In this document: positions 9,514-20,479 of the stretch, one piece after another
How positions within the stretch are numbered: the first letter of the stretch is position 1
Layout of the letters: the number at the start of each line of letters is the position of its first letter
Source of the DNA: Edaphochlamys debaryana
Taxonomy: Eukaryota > Chlorophyta > Chlorophyceae > Chlamydomonadales
Direction of reading: 5' to 3'
Length of the DNA: 64,000 bases
NCBI GenBank assembly: GCA_016858145.1
Contig: JAEHOE010000023.1
Location: forward strand, 558,001 to 622,000
The notes under the pieces: generated by a model
Seen by the model: the letters and a program-made list of their open reading frames with translations, nothing else
Databases searched by the model: none
Told to the model about the DNA's origin: nothing
Program-made: the position numbers and the translations under genes

Positions 9514-12500
9514 CTGACTCCAGAAGCCGGTCCGCCTCCTCGGGGGGGTAGCTGGTGCCTGGGGGGGGAAGGGGTTGGGGTCGGCGTCGGGTCGGTGCCG
9601 GTTGGAATTTGGGTGTCGGTGCGCGGGTGATCGGAAATTGAACTGAATAGGAAGCCCCGCAGCCAATCGCAGGCAGAGTACCTACCGTATCCCTTTCCCC
9701 GGTCGCGCCCCCAGCCTTAAGTGCCCCGCCCCCTGCTCGCTCCGACCCGCCTGCCGCCCTGCATCCTCGTACCATCCCACTCCGCTCCCTCCCTGCGGCC
9801 CTGTCCCCCCACCCCCTCCTAACCTGCCAGGGTGAGGTGCTTGGGCTGCGGGGTGCGGTCCAGATAGAAGGCGCCCCGCTCCAGCTTGGAGGAGTCCTGG
9901 GGTGGGTGGGTGGGGTGGAGATGTTGTGTTGCATTGGAGGGCAGGTGGGGACGAAGACTTGGAAGAGCATGTTGACTGCTCGAGCGTGGGGCGCAACGGC
10001 GGGAGCGGAAGTGACGGTGAGCGAGAGGGGTGCGCTTGGGGGCTCGGGCGCTCATCCCATGGCCATCATGGCCATGCATCAACACGCCCGTGACCCCACA
10101 ACACACACGCAAGCACAAGCCAGCATACACTCCGCCAGCACACACGCGCGCACCTGCAGGGCCAGGTACAGGATGGTGTCCGCTCCCTCGGCCGCGTCCC
10201 GGAACGCATCCTTGAAGAGGCTGGGGCGGGGGGAGGGGGGGGCAGCGCAAGCGGCAGCGTAAGCGTAAGGGGCTGTCAAAGCGACAAGGCGGCACGCTGG
10301 GGCAGCATCAGCGCTGACCCCAGGTCCCAAGGTTCCTCCCACAGCGCCCTGGTCCCGCGGTCAAAGCAAGCGCGTAGCACAGGTGCCAGGCATGACCGCG
10401 TGTGCAACCCCCCCTCCCCGTGTGTGTGTGCTGACGCTCACTTGTAGAAGCCCGGTATGGACTTCTGCACCCCCTCGGTGGTGGCCCAGCCGGGGTGCAT
10501 GGAGTACACGCCCACGCCGCTGCTCGTCCACTTGCGGGCCAGGGCCTCGGCCAGGGCCACCTGCGGGCAGGGGGGCGGCAGGGTGAGCAGAAAGTAGGTG
10601 GGGCTGGGGGTACGGGGGTGATTGATGAAAAAGGGATCGCGGCGCCTACGAGGCCCGGGGGCCTGGGGTGGAAAGGCGGGGCATGGCGCATGAGCGGTGT
10701 GTGATGTGTAGGGGAGGCTTGCTGTGGGCTGTTTGGGGGGGGGACTGGACTGAGGCGCCCAGCGGAGCCAGCGGGTGTGTGGGTCTCGCCAGTCCCCTGC
10801 CCCAACCAGGCGGGCTCCGCGCCCATGCGTACACCCGGGCCGCCCGCTCAGCCGCTCCCCCACCTGCCGCCGCCTGTCCCCGGCTCCCTGCCCCCTTCGC
10901 TCAAGCCCAACTCCACGCCCCCACCTGCCGCCGCTTGTCCCGGCTGTAGGCCGCCATTCCGTCGTACTTCCGCTCCAGGTCCTTGTTGGTGAGGCGGGGG
11001 TCCTGGGGGCCGGGGAGGGGGAGGGGGGATGGAGGGTGTGGACCAAGTTGGTGGGGAAGGGGAAGCTCGGGGGCTGCCGGGGCACCGGGGGCCCGAGCTG
11101 GCCACCCAGTGCACGCACCGCGCGTGCACGCCAGGGGCGCTGCGGCACACACCCAGCCCCCCCCCCACACACACCTTCTGCACTGCACTAATACAGATCA
11201 CGCGCCCACGCTACGCATCCTAAAAGCACCCCTGCCCACACCCGTCCCCACACCCTCCCCCCCCCAAACTCACCGTGCTGCACAGCGGCTGCGTGTACAT
11301 GCCGCCGCTCGACACCCACACCACCCGGCTGGACCCCGCCGCCCCCGCCCCCGCGCCCCCCGCCGCCACGCCCCGGGCCAGCAGCGGCTGCAGCCCCGCC
11401 GTCAGTGCCAGTGCGCCCAGGCAGTGCGTGGCGAAGGAGGTCTCGAAGCCGTCGGGGCTGGGGGTGTACTCGTGCAGCTGTTTGGGGGGGGGGACGGAAA
11501 TGGGGGAGGGGAAGAGGGAGGCGAAGGATTGTTTGGCGTGGATTCATCGGGGCGGGATGAGGTCAGTACCTGGTACCCCGGTCGTTCGCCCGTCTCCCAA
11601 CACCCGGCCCTCATCTGCCCCAACCGCGCCCCCTCCCCATCACCCTCTCCCCCCCCCCCACTCCCCCACGCACCAGCACGCCCGCGTTGTTGACCAGCAG
11701 GTGCAGCGGCCGCCCCGCCGCCTCCCACTCGCGCACCAGCGCCGACACGGAGGCCAGGGAGGACACGTCGCACAGCTGTGGAGTGGGGTGGGGGTTGGGG
11801 GGACACACATGAGGGGCGGAGGGGGCCAAGCTGGCGGCAAGTAGTAGGCAAGCCCCTCCGCAAGGGAGGTGAGTTCCCAGGCAGCGCCCAGTCAGGCCCG
11901 GGCGCAGACTCTCCCTGCCGTCATCACTCGTTTTTCCCCGCCAACGCCATCAACATGCGTGCTTCAGCCTCATCACTCCCAAGCAGCCATTTTCCCGACC
12001 TCCTCGAACCCCTTTCCCCCACCCCCGCCCCCACCCCCACCATATACGCCCTTCCTGATGGTGTTCGGCAGGAAGACTTGCAAAGGACTAAGCAACCGCC
12101 AGGCGGCGGGTTTGCTGGGCGGTTTCGAGCGGGCCTACGGCCCTGATCGCCTGTAAACGTACATACCCCACCCCCACCCCCACCCCCACCCCCACCCCCA
12201 CCCCCACCCCCACCCCCACCCCCACCCTAAGCAACCACCGGGTGACGGGTTTGCTGGACGGTTTCGAGCGGGCCTACGATCGCCTGTAAGCTTTCAGTAC
12301 CCCACCCCCACCCCCACCCCCACCCCCGCTCTCGCCTGCAGGTGCACGTCCTCGTTGCCGCTGTCCGTCCGCACCCGATCCACCGCCGCCTGCCCGCGGC
12401 CCTTGTCGCGGCACACCATGTACAGACTGGCGCCCTTCTTGGCCAGCTCCTGTAAAGGGGGGGAGGGAGGGGAGGGGGGTTTGTCGTGGGGTTGTGTGGG

Positions 12501-13059
12501 GGGTTCCGTGACAACGGGTGCCGTGCGGGGTGGGGCTGGAGGGTTCAGGAGACCGGGCAGCGTCGGTGGCGGGAGTGGCGGAGGCTGGTCATGTGCGCTG
12601 GGGAGTGGGGGAACGGCATGGTGGTCTGCCGATGCCGGTCGTCGGTGTGCGTTGAGGGAGGGTGGGGGGAAGGTGGGGGGTGGGGCGCCAGACCGTTGGG
12701 GCGAGAGGTTCTGTTAGCGCACCTTGCAGACCTCCAGGCCGATGCCGCTGTTGGCTCCGGTGACCAGAGCCACCTTGCCCTTGAGGTCACGGGTCATGAC
12801 GCTGCGGGGGAGAGGCGGTCAGGGGCGGGTTAAGGGGAGCGAGGAAGGTGTGCGGTGTGAGGGAACGTGCCGGCGGGGAACAGCCAGAGCCCTGCCTGCG
12901 AGCTTGCCCCCAGCCCGCAGGGACCCCCGCGAAAGCCCTGTTGCCTCACGTGTCGTTTGTCTGCTTCCATTCGTCCTTGGCTGCGAGCTTGGCGAACGCT
13001 TGCCGCGAGAAGTTCCCCTTGCCGAATATCATGAAGCTAAAGTTGCGTAGGAGGCCCAT
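9401..13059 (-). CDS. DHRS12-like short-chain dehydrogenase/reductase
   Basis: Ten exons: 13059-12950, 12801-12723, 12449-12336, 11775-11674, 11477-11274, 11002-10925, 10560-10442, 10220-10154, 9896-9824 and 9558-9401. They give 367 residues, with every junction in phase. The order of motifs matches the DHRS12 branch of NAD(P)-dependent short-chain dehydrogenases: TGANSGIG (51-58), NNAG (130-133), VSSGGM with the catalytic Ser near 191, and YSRDK (Tyr222, Lys226). SMHPGW and FYLDRTPQPKHL follow, then a short PEEADRLLE helix, all typical of that branch. The N-terminal leader MGLLRNFSFMIFGKGNF also resembles it. Substrate unknown; a lipid or carbonyl compound is a guess. The intron after 12336 has a GC donor (CAG|GCGAGA) and carries repeat copies 2 and 3. 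The Gly/Ala-rich C-terminus overlaps a doubtful plus-strand gene. Confidence 0.9.
12092..12172 (+). repeat. Dispersed intronic repeat, copy 2
   Basis: Nearly identical to copy 1 (165-250) over the core and flanked on its right by the CCCCCA satellite. It lies inside the third intron of the DHRS12-like gene, in the same orientation relative to that gene as copy 1 has in the Nudix gene. Confidence 0.8.
12166..12227. repeat. CCCCCA hexamer satellite
   Basis: About ten tandem CCCCCA units between repeat copies 2 and 3; a shorter run of about four follows copy 3 at 12301-12328. It looks like a unit of element plus hexamer run that was duplicated in tandem. It is not the Chlamydomonas telomere repeat (TTTTAGGG). 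Confidence 0.85.
12231..12307 (+). repeat. Dispersed intronic repeat, copy 3
   Basis: A diverged copy of the same element (GGGTTTGCTGG, then TTTCGAGCGGGCCTACG, then ATCGCCTGTAA), directly repeated after copy 2. Its end, CAGTACCCCACC, runs into the shorter CCCCCA block next to the GC splice donor. Confidence 0.75.
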
Positions 13060-14831
13060 ACCTACTTATGTGTGAATAAGCTAGGTTTGGAGAGGGTCTA
13101 GCTGGTCTGCAGGTCAGTTCGGGGTTCGGGTGAATCGCATGCAACAATCGAAAGCTACACAGGAGAAGCCGAGTATGGTCGGCAAGAGGTATATACGTAG
13201 CGGTATGTGTAATGTGCACAATGCGACGTGACGTGGCGTCAGCCTGCGGGAGAGGGCGCTGGTGAGACCGTGGCGTCAACTCCCATACCCAGCGTGTGGC
13301 TGCCAGCTCCCTCCAGCCCCCCCGCGCCATGACCCTGCCCTAAACAGGGCCGCCCCCGGATAGCAAGACTTTCATCTGAATCCCGGCAATCTCTCCCTGC
13401 TACCCCTAACCTGGCTCCTGCGGCCTGAGCACGTCTGAAGCTCTGAACACGTCAGGTTGAGCACAGCCGCGCGCAGCCGACTGGGCTTGCTGGTCGTGAA
13501 GCTCCGCAAGGCGCATGCTCATGCCCACCTCCCCAGGCACACTGCAGGTACTGCTAACCCCGTAACCCTTGCAGATACTGCTAACCCCGTAACCCTTGCA
13601 GACACTTACACCTTTCCTCTGTCTCAGCCTGCTGCATACGGAGGTCCTGTCTTCTCCGCAGCGCTGAACACCGGCCGGTCTGTCCCCCCTTGGCTCCGAC
13701 CCCCCTCCCGCGCAGAAGCCGCACGGAAGCCGCATCCGCTTGATACACACCGCGCACACAGCGGGCCAGCCAGCACTCCCTGGCAGCACACTCCACACGC
13801 CACATCAACACCGCGTCGACATACTTGACTCCTCACAAAGTGTCCTCACAACCCCGCAGTAAATCAAGCAACTCGACTAGACCTTGCACGGCCCATGCAT
13901 TCGCCTCCTGACAGCCCCAACCGAGCTCAGCATACGGTGCACCGCACGACCGCGCCACAACGAAGCACCAGCAACAACGGAGGCTGCGAAGCACACCGAC
14001 GGGCCGCAACCAGGCAAAGCAATGCCACAGCGTACGCCCTACGCACCTCTTCACCAGACCACTCACGGTCCTCAATGGGCCCCTCGATCACCATAGGGCG
14101 AGCTGCAAGCCCATCAACCGCACCAACCACCAAAACAGTCGCACAACTAGCGCCCCCGCGCTCAGGTAGAGCGCTGGCATGCCTCGCTGCCCTGGGGCTG
14201 AGGGGCCCAGAGCCAGGCTGTGGGTTCATCCACCCTGTGTCTTGCGGCTCCACGCTCCCGCTGCCTGCCCACTCCAACACACCACACACAGTCCACAGAT
14301 TTAGCACACCTTCCACAAACTTCCGTACCGTCCGGCGCCCCCATGCATCTGCGCCCGGGCAAATCGTGCCGCCGCGCGCCGTCGTGCGTTCGTGCGTGCG
14401 CCTCTTCCTCCGCCTTCCTCTGTCTTCCTCAAGCAATCCTACTTGCTTGCCAGGTCGCCTGCGAGCTGATCAAAGCCCCCAAGCCCGTTCGTCTTTAGCC
14501 CATCAATCCCACACACGCGGCCAACATGCTATGCCTCTGTGTGTGATGTTGGCCGACGTGACGTCCCACCCTTCCGTTCTCCTTCCCCCGGCCCCCCCCA
14601 TCTCCAGGCCCCCAACTTTCCAGTCGTGCGCAATGCAGTTTGGGACTTCTGACGTGCGAGCCACCGAGCTGAGCACCAACTCCACGTCCCACGTTCCGCC
14701 CGCCGGAGCGTCCCTCAGGGCAACCGGGCAGAACAGCGCACGTCACCGTACCACCGAGGGGCTGACGTCCCAGCACAATCGTGCACTGCTCACCCCTCCC
14801 CCCCGGTGGCGTGGTCGGCGCGCCCCCCTCC
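13060..14831. other. Intergenic between the DHRS12-like and helical-repeat genes
   Basis: No coding region supported. It contains the promoter of the gene starting at 13059 and probably the 3' UTR of the gene ending at 14832. A perfect 27-bp tandem duplication occupies 13549-13602 (unit begins TACTGCTAACCCCGTAACCC). A minus-strand TGTAA (TTACA at 13606-13610) follows it directly, 1.2 kb past the stop. Confidence 0.45.
13549..13602. repeat. Two-copy 27-bp tandem repeat
   Basis: Two identical 27-bp units, 13549-13575 and 13576-13602, each ending CCCTTGCAGA. They lie in a probable 3' untranslated or intergenic stretch. Confidence 0.85.
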
Positions 14832-17800
14832 TCAGCAGCTAGCACCCGTCTCCAGCCGTTCCCTCGGTCGCTCAGCCGAACCTGCAGGAGGGCATCGTGA
14901 AGGGCGGGAGTGGCAGGAGTCGCTGCAATGCCCTGACCACGTGTTCGCTCCAGAGAGCCGGCCCCCCCCCCTCGGCCCCTCCCCAAGCGTCTGGGAGCGC
15001 CCTCCGTGCGAGGGTGCACCCTGCCCTTCCTGGGCTCAGCTCAGCTCACCTCGACCCCTGGCCGCGCGGATGCTGACCCGCGGCTTCGGGCCCCTGAGCC
15101 GATCCTCCCCAACCAGCCCTTAACCTCCCCCTCCCCCCCACCTGTACGGGTTCATGCACCCCTGCTTGTCCACGGGGGCGTCCAGGAAGGCCTGGTGCAC
15201 GTGGTCCAGCAGGACCTGACAGGGGGGGGAGGGGAGGGGGGGGAGGGGGGGGGAGCGAGAGAGAGGTGTGAACACAGGGCTCAGCGCCCTTCGGACAGCC
15301 GTCCTTGTCGGCTGTGCTGCCAAACCAATCACAGGGGAGCCGCATCGCACGACTCTCCCGGGTTGCTGATTGCCCGACTTGCTGTGCACCCACCCACCTG
15401 CACCGCCGGGCCGTAGTATTCGGGGTCCCTGCGGGTGGGCGGCGGTGGGGGAGGGGGGGGAGGGGGGGGCGAGTTTCGGAGTATGGGAGAGAGGAGGAGG
15501 AGGGTGGGGGGCAAGGGCAAAGAGAAGGGTGAGCCCAGCAGATACCGGCCTCTGCGCAGAACGCCGCGGCTGGGCCCAGGCTCACTGCAGCCCACAACCA
15601 AACCACCTTAGGGCGACCCCTGCAGGGTCCTAACGCACAGAAGCTCCCAGCTCCCTCCTCCCACTTCCCTCTTGCCTCCCCCCCGCTCGCCTTCACCCCC
15701 CCCCTTGCCTCCCTCCCTTCCACCTGTGCTGCACCCCCGACACGAGGCGGATCAGGTCCAGCAGCGCCACCTGCCCAAACAGCTGGGGGCGGGCCTGGGC
15801 CTCGTCCACCAGGAACCTGGGGGGGGGAGTGGGAAGGGGAGGCGGGTTTTGGGGGACGGCCGGAGCGCCTTTGCCTCCAAAGAAGGCGTGACACCCTGGC
15901 TCCACCCGCCTTCCTGGCACCGCCTAGGTCGGACCCACCCTGCATCCTCCCATCCTGCCTCTCCCCATCCCCACCTGAAGAACTTGGGGCTGTAGGCCTT
16001 GGCGGCCGGGAAGGCCAGGGCGATGGTGGTGAGGTCCTCCCCGTCCAGCTGCTCGCTGCAGGCCAGGGCGGCGGCGCCCAGGGCGTCCAGGGCCTGACAG
16101 GGGGGGAGGGGAGAGGGGGGAGGGGAGGCAGCTTAGGGTGGTAGAGGGCTAAAAACGACTGGCTTGCGGGGGAGCTGGCGTGTGTACCCAAGGGCCACGT
16201 CTCCCTATTCCCATGACCCTGCCCCTCCTCCCTGCCCTATCCGCCCTCCTCCCTCCCCCCCCCCCCGCGTGCCCCCTCACCGCCCCCGCCGCCGGCCCCT
16301 TGTGCGCCACCCGCTGTAACGCCCACGCCAGGGCCACCAGGTCGGGCGGGCCCAGGGGCCTGCGCGGGTCCGCGGGGTGGGCCCCGGCGGACCCGGGCGG
16401 GCCCGCCGGGGCCCGTGCCGCCGCCAGGTGCGGGCACAGCGCCACGCAGGCTGCGTCGAAGAGGGGTGCGTCGTAGTGGGGCACTGAGGCGAAGGCCCAG
16501 AGGAGGGTGACTAAGGCGCGAGGGGGGTAGTGCGTGACCTGACAGGGGGGGAAGAGGAGGGATGGGGGAGCGGGGAGTGTAGGCATGGCGGTGGGTCTCT
16601 TTTCGCTTCCGCTTAGAAGAGAAGCCCCTCCCTGTCACCTCCCTGTGTTCTCCCCCCCGTGTCCCTTCCCGTTTCCCTACCACCTTCCCGTCTCCCTCTC
16701 CCCTTTTTCTCCCTCCCTCCTCCCCCCCTACCCTCTGCACCAGGCACTGCCCCGCTATGGACTCGTACAGGTCCCGATCCCACACCGCCCGGTGGTTCTC
16801 ATCGGCGGAGCGGACCTAGGGGGGGAGGGAGGGGGGGGGGAAGGGCTTGGATAGCGGGATGGTTTACGGTTGCCGGTCGGGGCGGATGGGCTCCACAGCG
16901 CTCGTCGTGCCCACCCGCTGAGCCCCTGCTTCACACCCCCTCCTTAGAACCGGCCGGCTACCCGCCGCGCCTACGCTTCCCTGGCTAACAAGAGCAGCCG
17001 TTCACCCCCTCCGGCCCCTCCCCCTCCGCGTCCCCAGGTAACCGCCCCTCCCCCCCACCGTGGCGTAGGCCCACGCCAGCTGCGCCAGGTGGGTACCCGT
17101 GAGGCCCTGCATGCGCCCCATGAGCACAGCGCCTGGGGGGGGGGGGTGAAGGACGAGGGGGGGGGCGAGCGCGATGGGCTGAGAAACGGGGACGAGCTGA
17201 TCGAAATTGCGCGCGCTCACCCGCCGTTGCCGCCTGCACCCCTGCACCCGCTCCCTGCCCCATGCGCCCCCCCCCGCTGCCTCCCCGCTGCCCCCCCGCT
17301 GCCCCTTTGCACCCCCCCAGGACCCCCCCACCCACTCGCTCCGTCGAAGAGCGGGCGGTGGTAGAGCCCCTCCTCGGCGAACGCCCAGGCCGCACCCACG
17401 GCCTGCGAGGGGGTGGGGAGGTTGGGAGGCGCGAGGGGGGTGGCAGGCCCACACACAGAGCTTCACACACACTCGCCGCCACCCCACCCGCCCCCGCCGT
17501 CGAGGGGCGGTCCCAAGGGCGTGCCGCCGGCAGTGCCGCCGGCGCGGACCGGGGACTGGGGCCGGCTGCGGGTCCAGCATGAGCCGGCGGCTGCGAATGG
17601 CAGCCGGGGGGAGACCGGCCTGGCAGTACTTGCACGCGAGCCGGCTGCGTCAGCCCGCCCAAGCCTGCCTGGCGGCCGCTGCCGCCGCCCCTCTTCCCGC
17701 CCCAGGTCCCGCCTCCGCTCCGACTCCTGCGGCTGCCGCTGCCGCTGCCGCTGCCGCTGCCGCTGCCGCTGCCGCTGCCGCTGCCGCTGCCGCTGCCGCT

Positions 17801-19700
17801 GCCGTCGCGCCTGACGCCGCCCAGGCGGTTGACGAGGACGTCGCCGCGCGTGCCTCACGCGCAGGCGGGCAGCGCACAGGCTGACCACCAGCCCCGTGCC
17901 TGTGAAGCACGCAGCCGGACGGCCCTCTGCCACAGCCCGGCTGGCGGTCCAACACGCCGGCCCTGCGCCCCTGCGCTGTGCGGCCCCTGGTCCCACCGCG
18001 CCCGCCCGGCCTCCTCCTGCCGCGTACCGTGCCCTCCATGGCAGGGCGGAGGGCAGCCGCCCCTCAGTCCCCCCTCGGGTAACACTTATCCCCCGCGTTC
18101 CCCCAAGCTTTTTAGACACACCTGCTCCGGCGTGAGACAGCCCCGCTACACTAGATCCGGGCAGATTCGGGCAGATCCAGCTGCCTTCCCAACCCTCCTC
18201 AAATTTCCCCCTGCACCCACCTGCTCCGGCGACAGGCATCCCGTGTCCCCCCGCGGCAGCGCCATTGCGTCTGCCAGCGCCTCCGCGGCGTCGGAGAAGA
18301 GGGGGGGGCAGCGGTGCTGCAGCCGGGCCAGGGCCGTGAGGAGGACCACCAGGTCGGGGGGGGAGAGGGCGGACAGGACGGCGGGCTCGTCGGCCTGAGG
18401 GGGGAAGGGGGAGGGACGGGGTACTTTTTCGAGCGGGAAACGAAGGCGGCGGCCGGCGAGCCCGATGCGCACCGAGGTCCAGAGCGGAAGGTCCGACGTC
18501 GATGCCAGTTGCGGGTCCCAGCGTGGCGAGCTGTGCTGACGTAGTGGCGTAGGCTAGAGCGGCTGGACGCTAATCCTAGAGTACTCTGGTGTCGTGTAGC
18601 AGACCGGTGGTGGAAGCTGGCGTGCTTTGCGTGCTTGCCGGCGTGCATCCGGGGCTGCGCTCCGGCCGCAGAGCGCCCCGGCCCCACAACAAACGCCCAA
18701 CCCAACCCGGACGTACCTGCGAACGACGCAAGCGACCCACCACGAGAACGGGGGAAGGGGGGGGAAGAGGGTGTTTTGAGAGGGTGTTGGTGTCCTCATG
18801 CCCCGTGCCCTCGTTCCTCCCTGTCCACAAACCTATCCCCCACTTTCATACGGTACCAAGCGCCCGGCACCGCCCACACCCCGGCAGGCGGCAACCCGCT
18901 CATCCGCTTCCGCCCCTCCCTCCAGACACTCCACCCGCCTTCCATGCCCCAAACCCCACCCGCAGCTACCCACCCTCCCACCCCCACTCCCCACACCCCA
19001 CCCCACACCCCAACCCCATGCCCCGACCCCCCAGCAACCCCACCCGTGTGCACAGCTCCGCCAGCAGGTCCGTCGCCCTCAGCTCCAGCGCCGCACACGC
19101 CCCCGCCAGTCGGACCAGGTCGCGCGGCTGCAGGTCCGACATGCGCGCCGTCAGACAGGCGGCGGCGATGGCCAGGCAGTCGCGCGGCACGCGGCCCGCC
19201 GCCGGCGGCGCGGCGGCGGCGGCGGCTGCGAAGGCCGAGAGCAGGTCTACCAGGGCCTGGGGCTCGAAGTCGTCCGAGCTCTGGCATTGTTTGAGACATA
19301 GTGGCGGAGGGGGATGGTAGAGGCAGAGGGAGGGGAGGCGTGAGTATGGGGTGGGAAGGGAGGGATAGGAAGAGGAAGAGGGGAGAGAAGGGCTCATGGG
19401 GAGAGGGGAGCTTGCCAAGCCGTGGCCCGTAGTTGCGGGGGCCGGGGTGTGCCTGCAGCAGCTGCTCTCCGAGCAAGCGGCCGCCCGCACCCCACGCCCC
19501 ACATTCCCGCCCCTCACCTGCACTACGCGCCTCGCGACGGCCTCGAGCACGCGGGCATCGGTCTCCGTGCGGCCCGCGAGTGCGCTCGCCAGCGCAGCGG
19601 GCGGCAACGTGCTAACAGCCTCGGGCGTGAGGGGAGGCGTGCTCACGACGGCCGCCGCGCCGGACGCCGGGGGCTTGCCGTTCTCATTGAAGGCTAGCAC
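14832..19700 (-). CDS. Helical-repeat protein of the OPR/FASTK-like type, probably organellar RNA-binding (5' end unresolved)
   Basis: Thirteen exons chain in phase: 19700-19518, 19280-19044, 18394-18221, 17402-17336, 17132-17059, 16815-16732, 16538-16281, 16093-15975, 15816-15724, 15428-15398, 15215-15142, 15093-15050 and 14881-14832. They give 495 residues plus an unknown N-terminus. The sequence is a ladder of paired-helix units with an L-x-P-x-x-L-V-x-L-x-W-A-F/L signature: LSPPDLVVLLTALARL, QAVGAAWAFAEEGL, LTGTHLAQLAWAYA, YPPRALVTLLWAFASV and LGPPDLVALAWALQRV. This pattern is known from OPR, HPR and FASTK-type RNA-binding proteins of chloroplasts and mitochondria. No RAP domain is visible. 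The first exon is uncertain: a phase-1 join from 19875 to an alternative acceptor at 19693 would extend the protein upstream. The last two exons are the least certain. Confidence 0.72.
17731..17814. repeat. GCTGCC hexamer microsatellite
   Basis: About thirteen tandem GCTGCC units (GGCAGC on the minus strand). All three minus-strand frames stay open (poly-Ala, Gly-Ser or Arg-Gln). However, exons 18221 and 17402 join in phase without this stretch, so I place it in an intron of the helical-repeat gene. Confidence 0.85.
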
Positions 19701-20479
19701 CTGTGAACCGGGGTTTGCGTGTATGTGCGTGGTCAGCGAGGGCAGCGAGGCCCGCCATCTCGACACCCGAGACATGCAGTTGGGAGCCCAGCAGCGCAGC
19801 CATGCTGCAATCGCAGTTCGCGTTCACCTAGGAGCAACCCGCAGAAATGCACGCTGACTGATCGCGACGCGGGCCTCACCCGCACCGGCGCGCATCGCGG
19901 CCGGGACGCCCGCGCGCGAGAGGAAAGCCACGCCCTGAGGCGTTCCAGGCAAGCAGCATGTCACAGAGTCATCAGCGATATCGGTCCCAGGTGAAGGAGG
20001 CGCGTGAGAGGAACCAAGCTTCGGAGGTGACAGTTGAGCGCGAGACCCCCCCTCCGCTCGCGCCAGGCCCCATCTACCTGTCCAGGACAGGCCGCGACGT
20101 GAGTTGCATGACTCCTCGCCGTCAGGTGGGCTGGCGGGTGTGATCCGGCGCTGGGCCAAGTGCCCGAGCCCGGTTAGGGTTTTGGAGCGACGCTGTCACG
20201 CTGGCGCGCTCGTTGGGCTACGACTGAGTTGCGCTGGCGTGTGAGTGTATCCCTCTGTGCAGCGACGCTGCCGCTCTTGGCCCCGCCACTCCATTGTGCA
20301 ATCTGGTTCACGGCTGCCGCACGCAACATCCCAAAAACTGTTTCCAGACAAGCGACGCGAGTTTCAACAACTTCACAGCTGCAGTAAATTGTCTAACCGG
20401 TTAGAATACTTGCACGCCTCCAAGCATTATTGCCATGTTGGCCGCACCTCCCCAACCACGTCTTTAGAGCCTTCGGACC
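19701..20479. other. Divergent upstream region (helical-repeat gene - / ARM gene +)
   Basis: It contains the unresolved first exon(s) of the minus-strand helical-repeat gene and the promoter of the ARM gene. The minus-strand frame 20159-19824 is open and ends in a possible donor near 19875, so it may be the missing 5' exon. No other feature seen. Confidence 0.4.

Noticed and set aside
12166..12328. C-rich hexamer array as a telomere or interstitial telomeric repeat
   Set aside because: The unit is CCCCCA, not the CCCTAAAA of Chlamydomonas telomeres, and the array lies within an intron.
13549..13602. CRISPR-like array
   Set aside because: Just two directly adjacent 27-bp units with no spacers; a simple tandem duplication.
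17463..18239. Minus-strand frame containing poly-(Arg-Gln), poly-Ala or Gly-Ser
   Set aside because: All three frames stay open only because of the GGCAGC microsatellite. The flanking exons of the helical-repeat gene join in phase without it.
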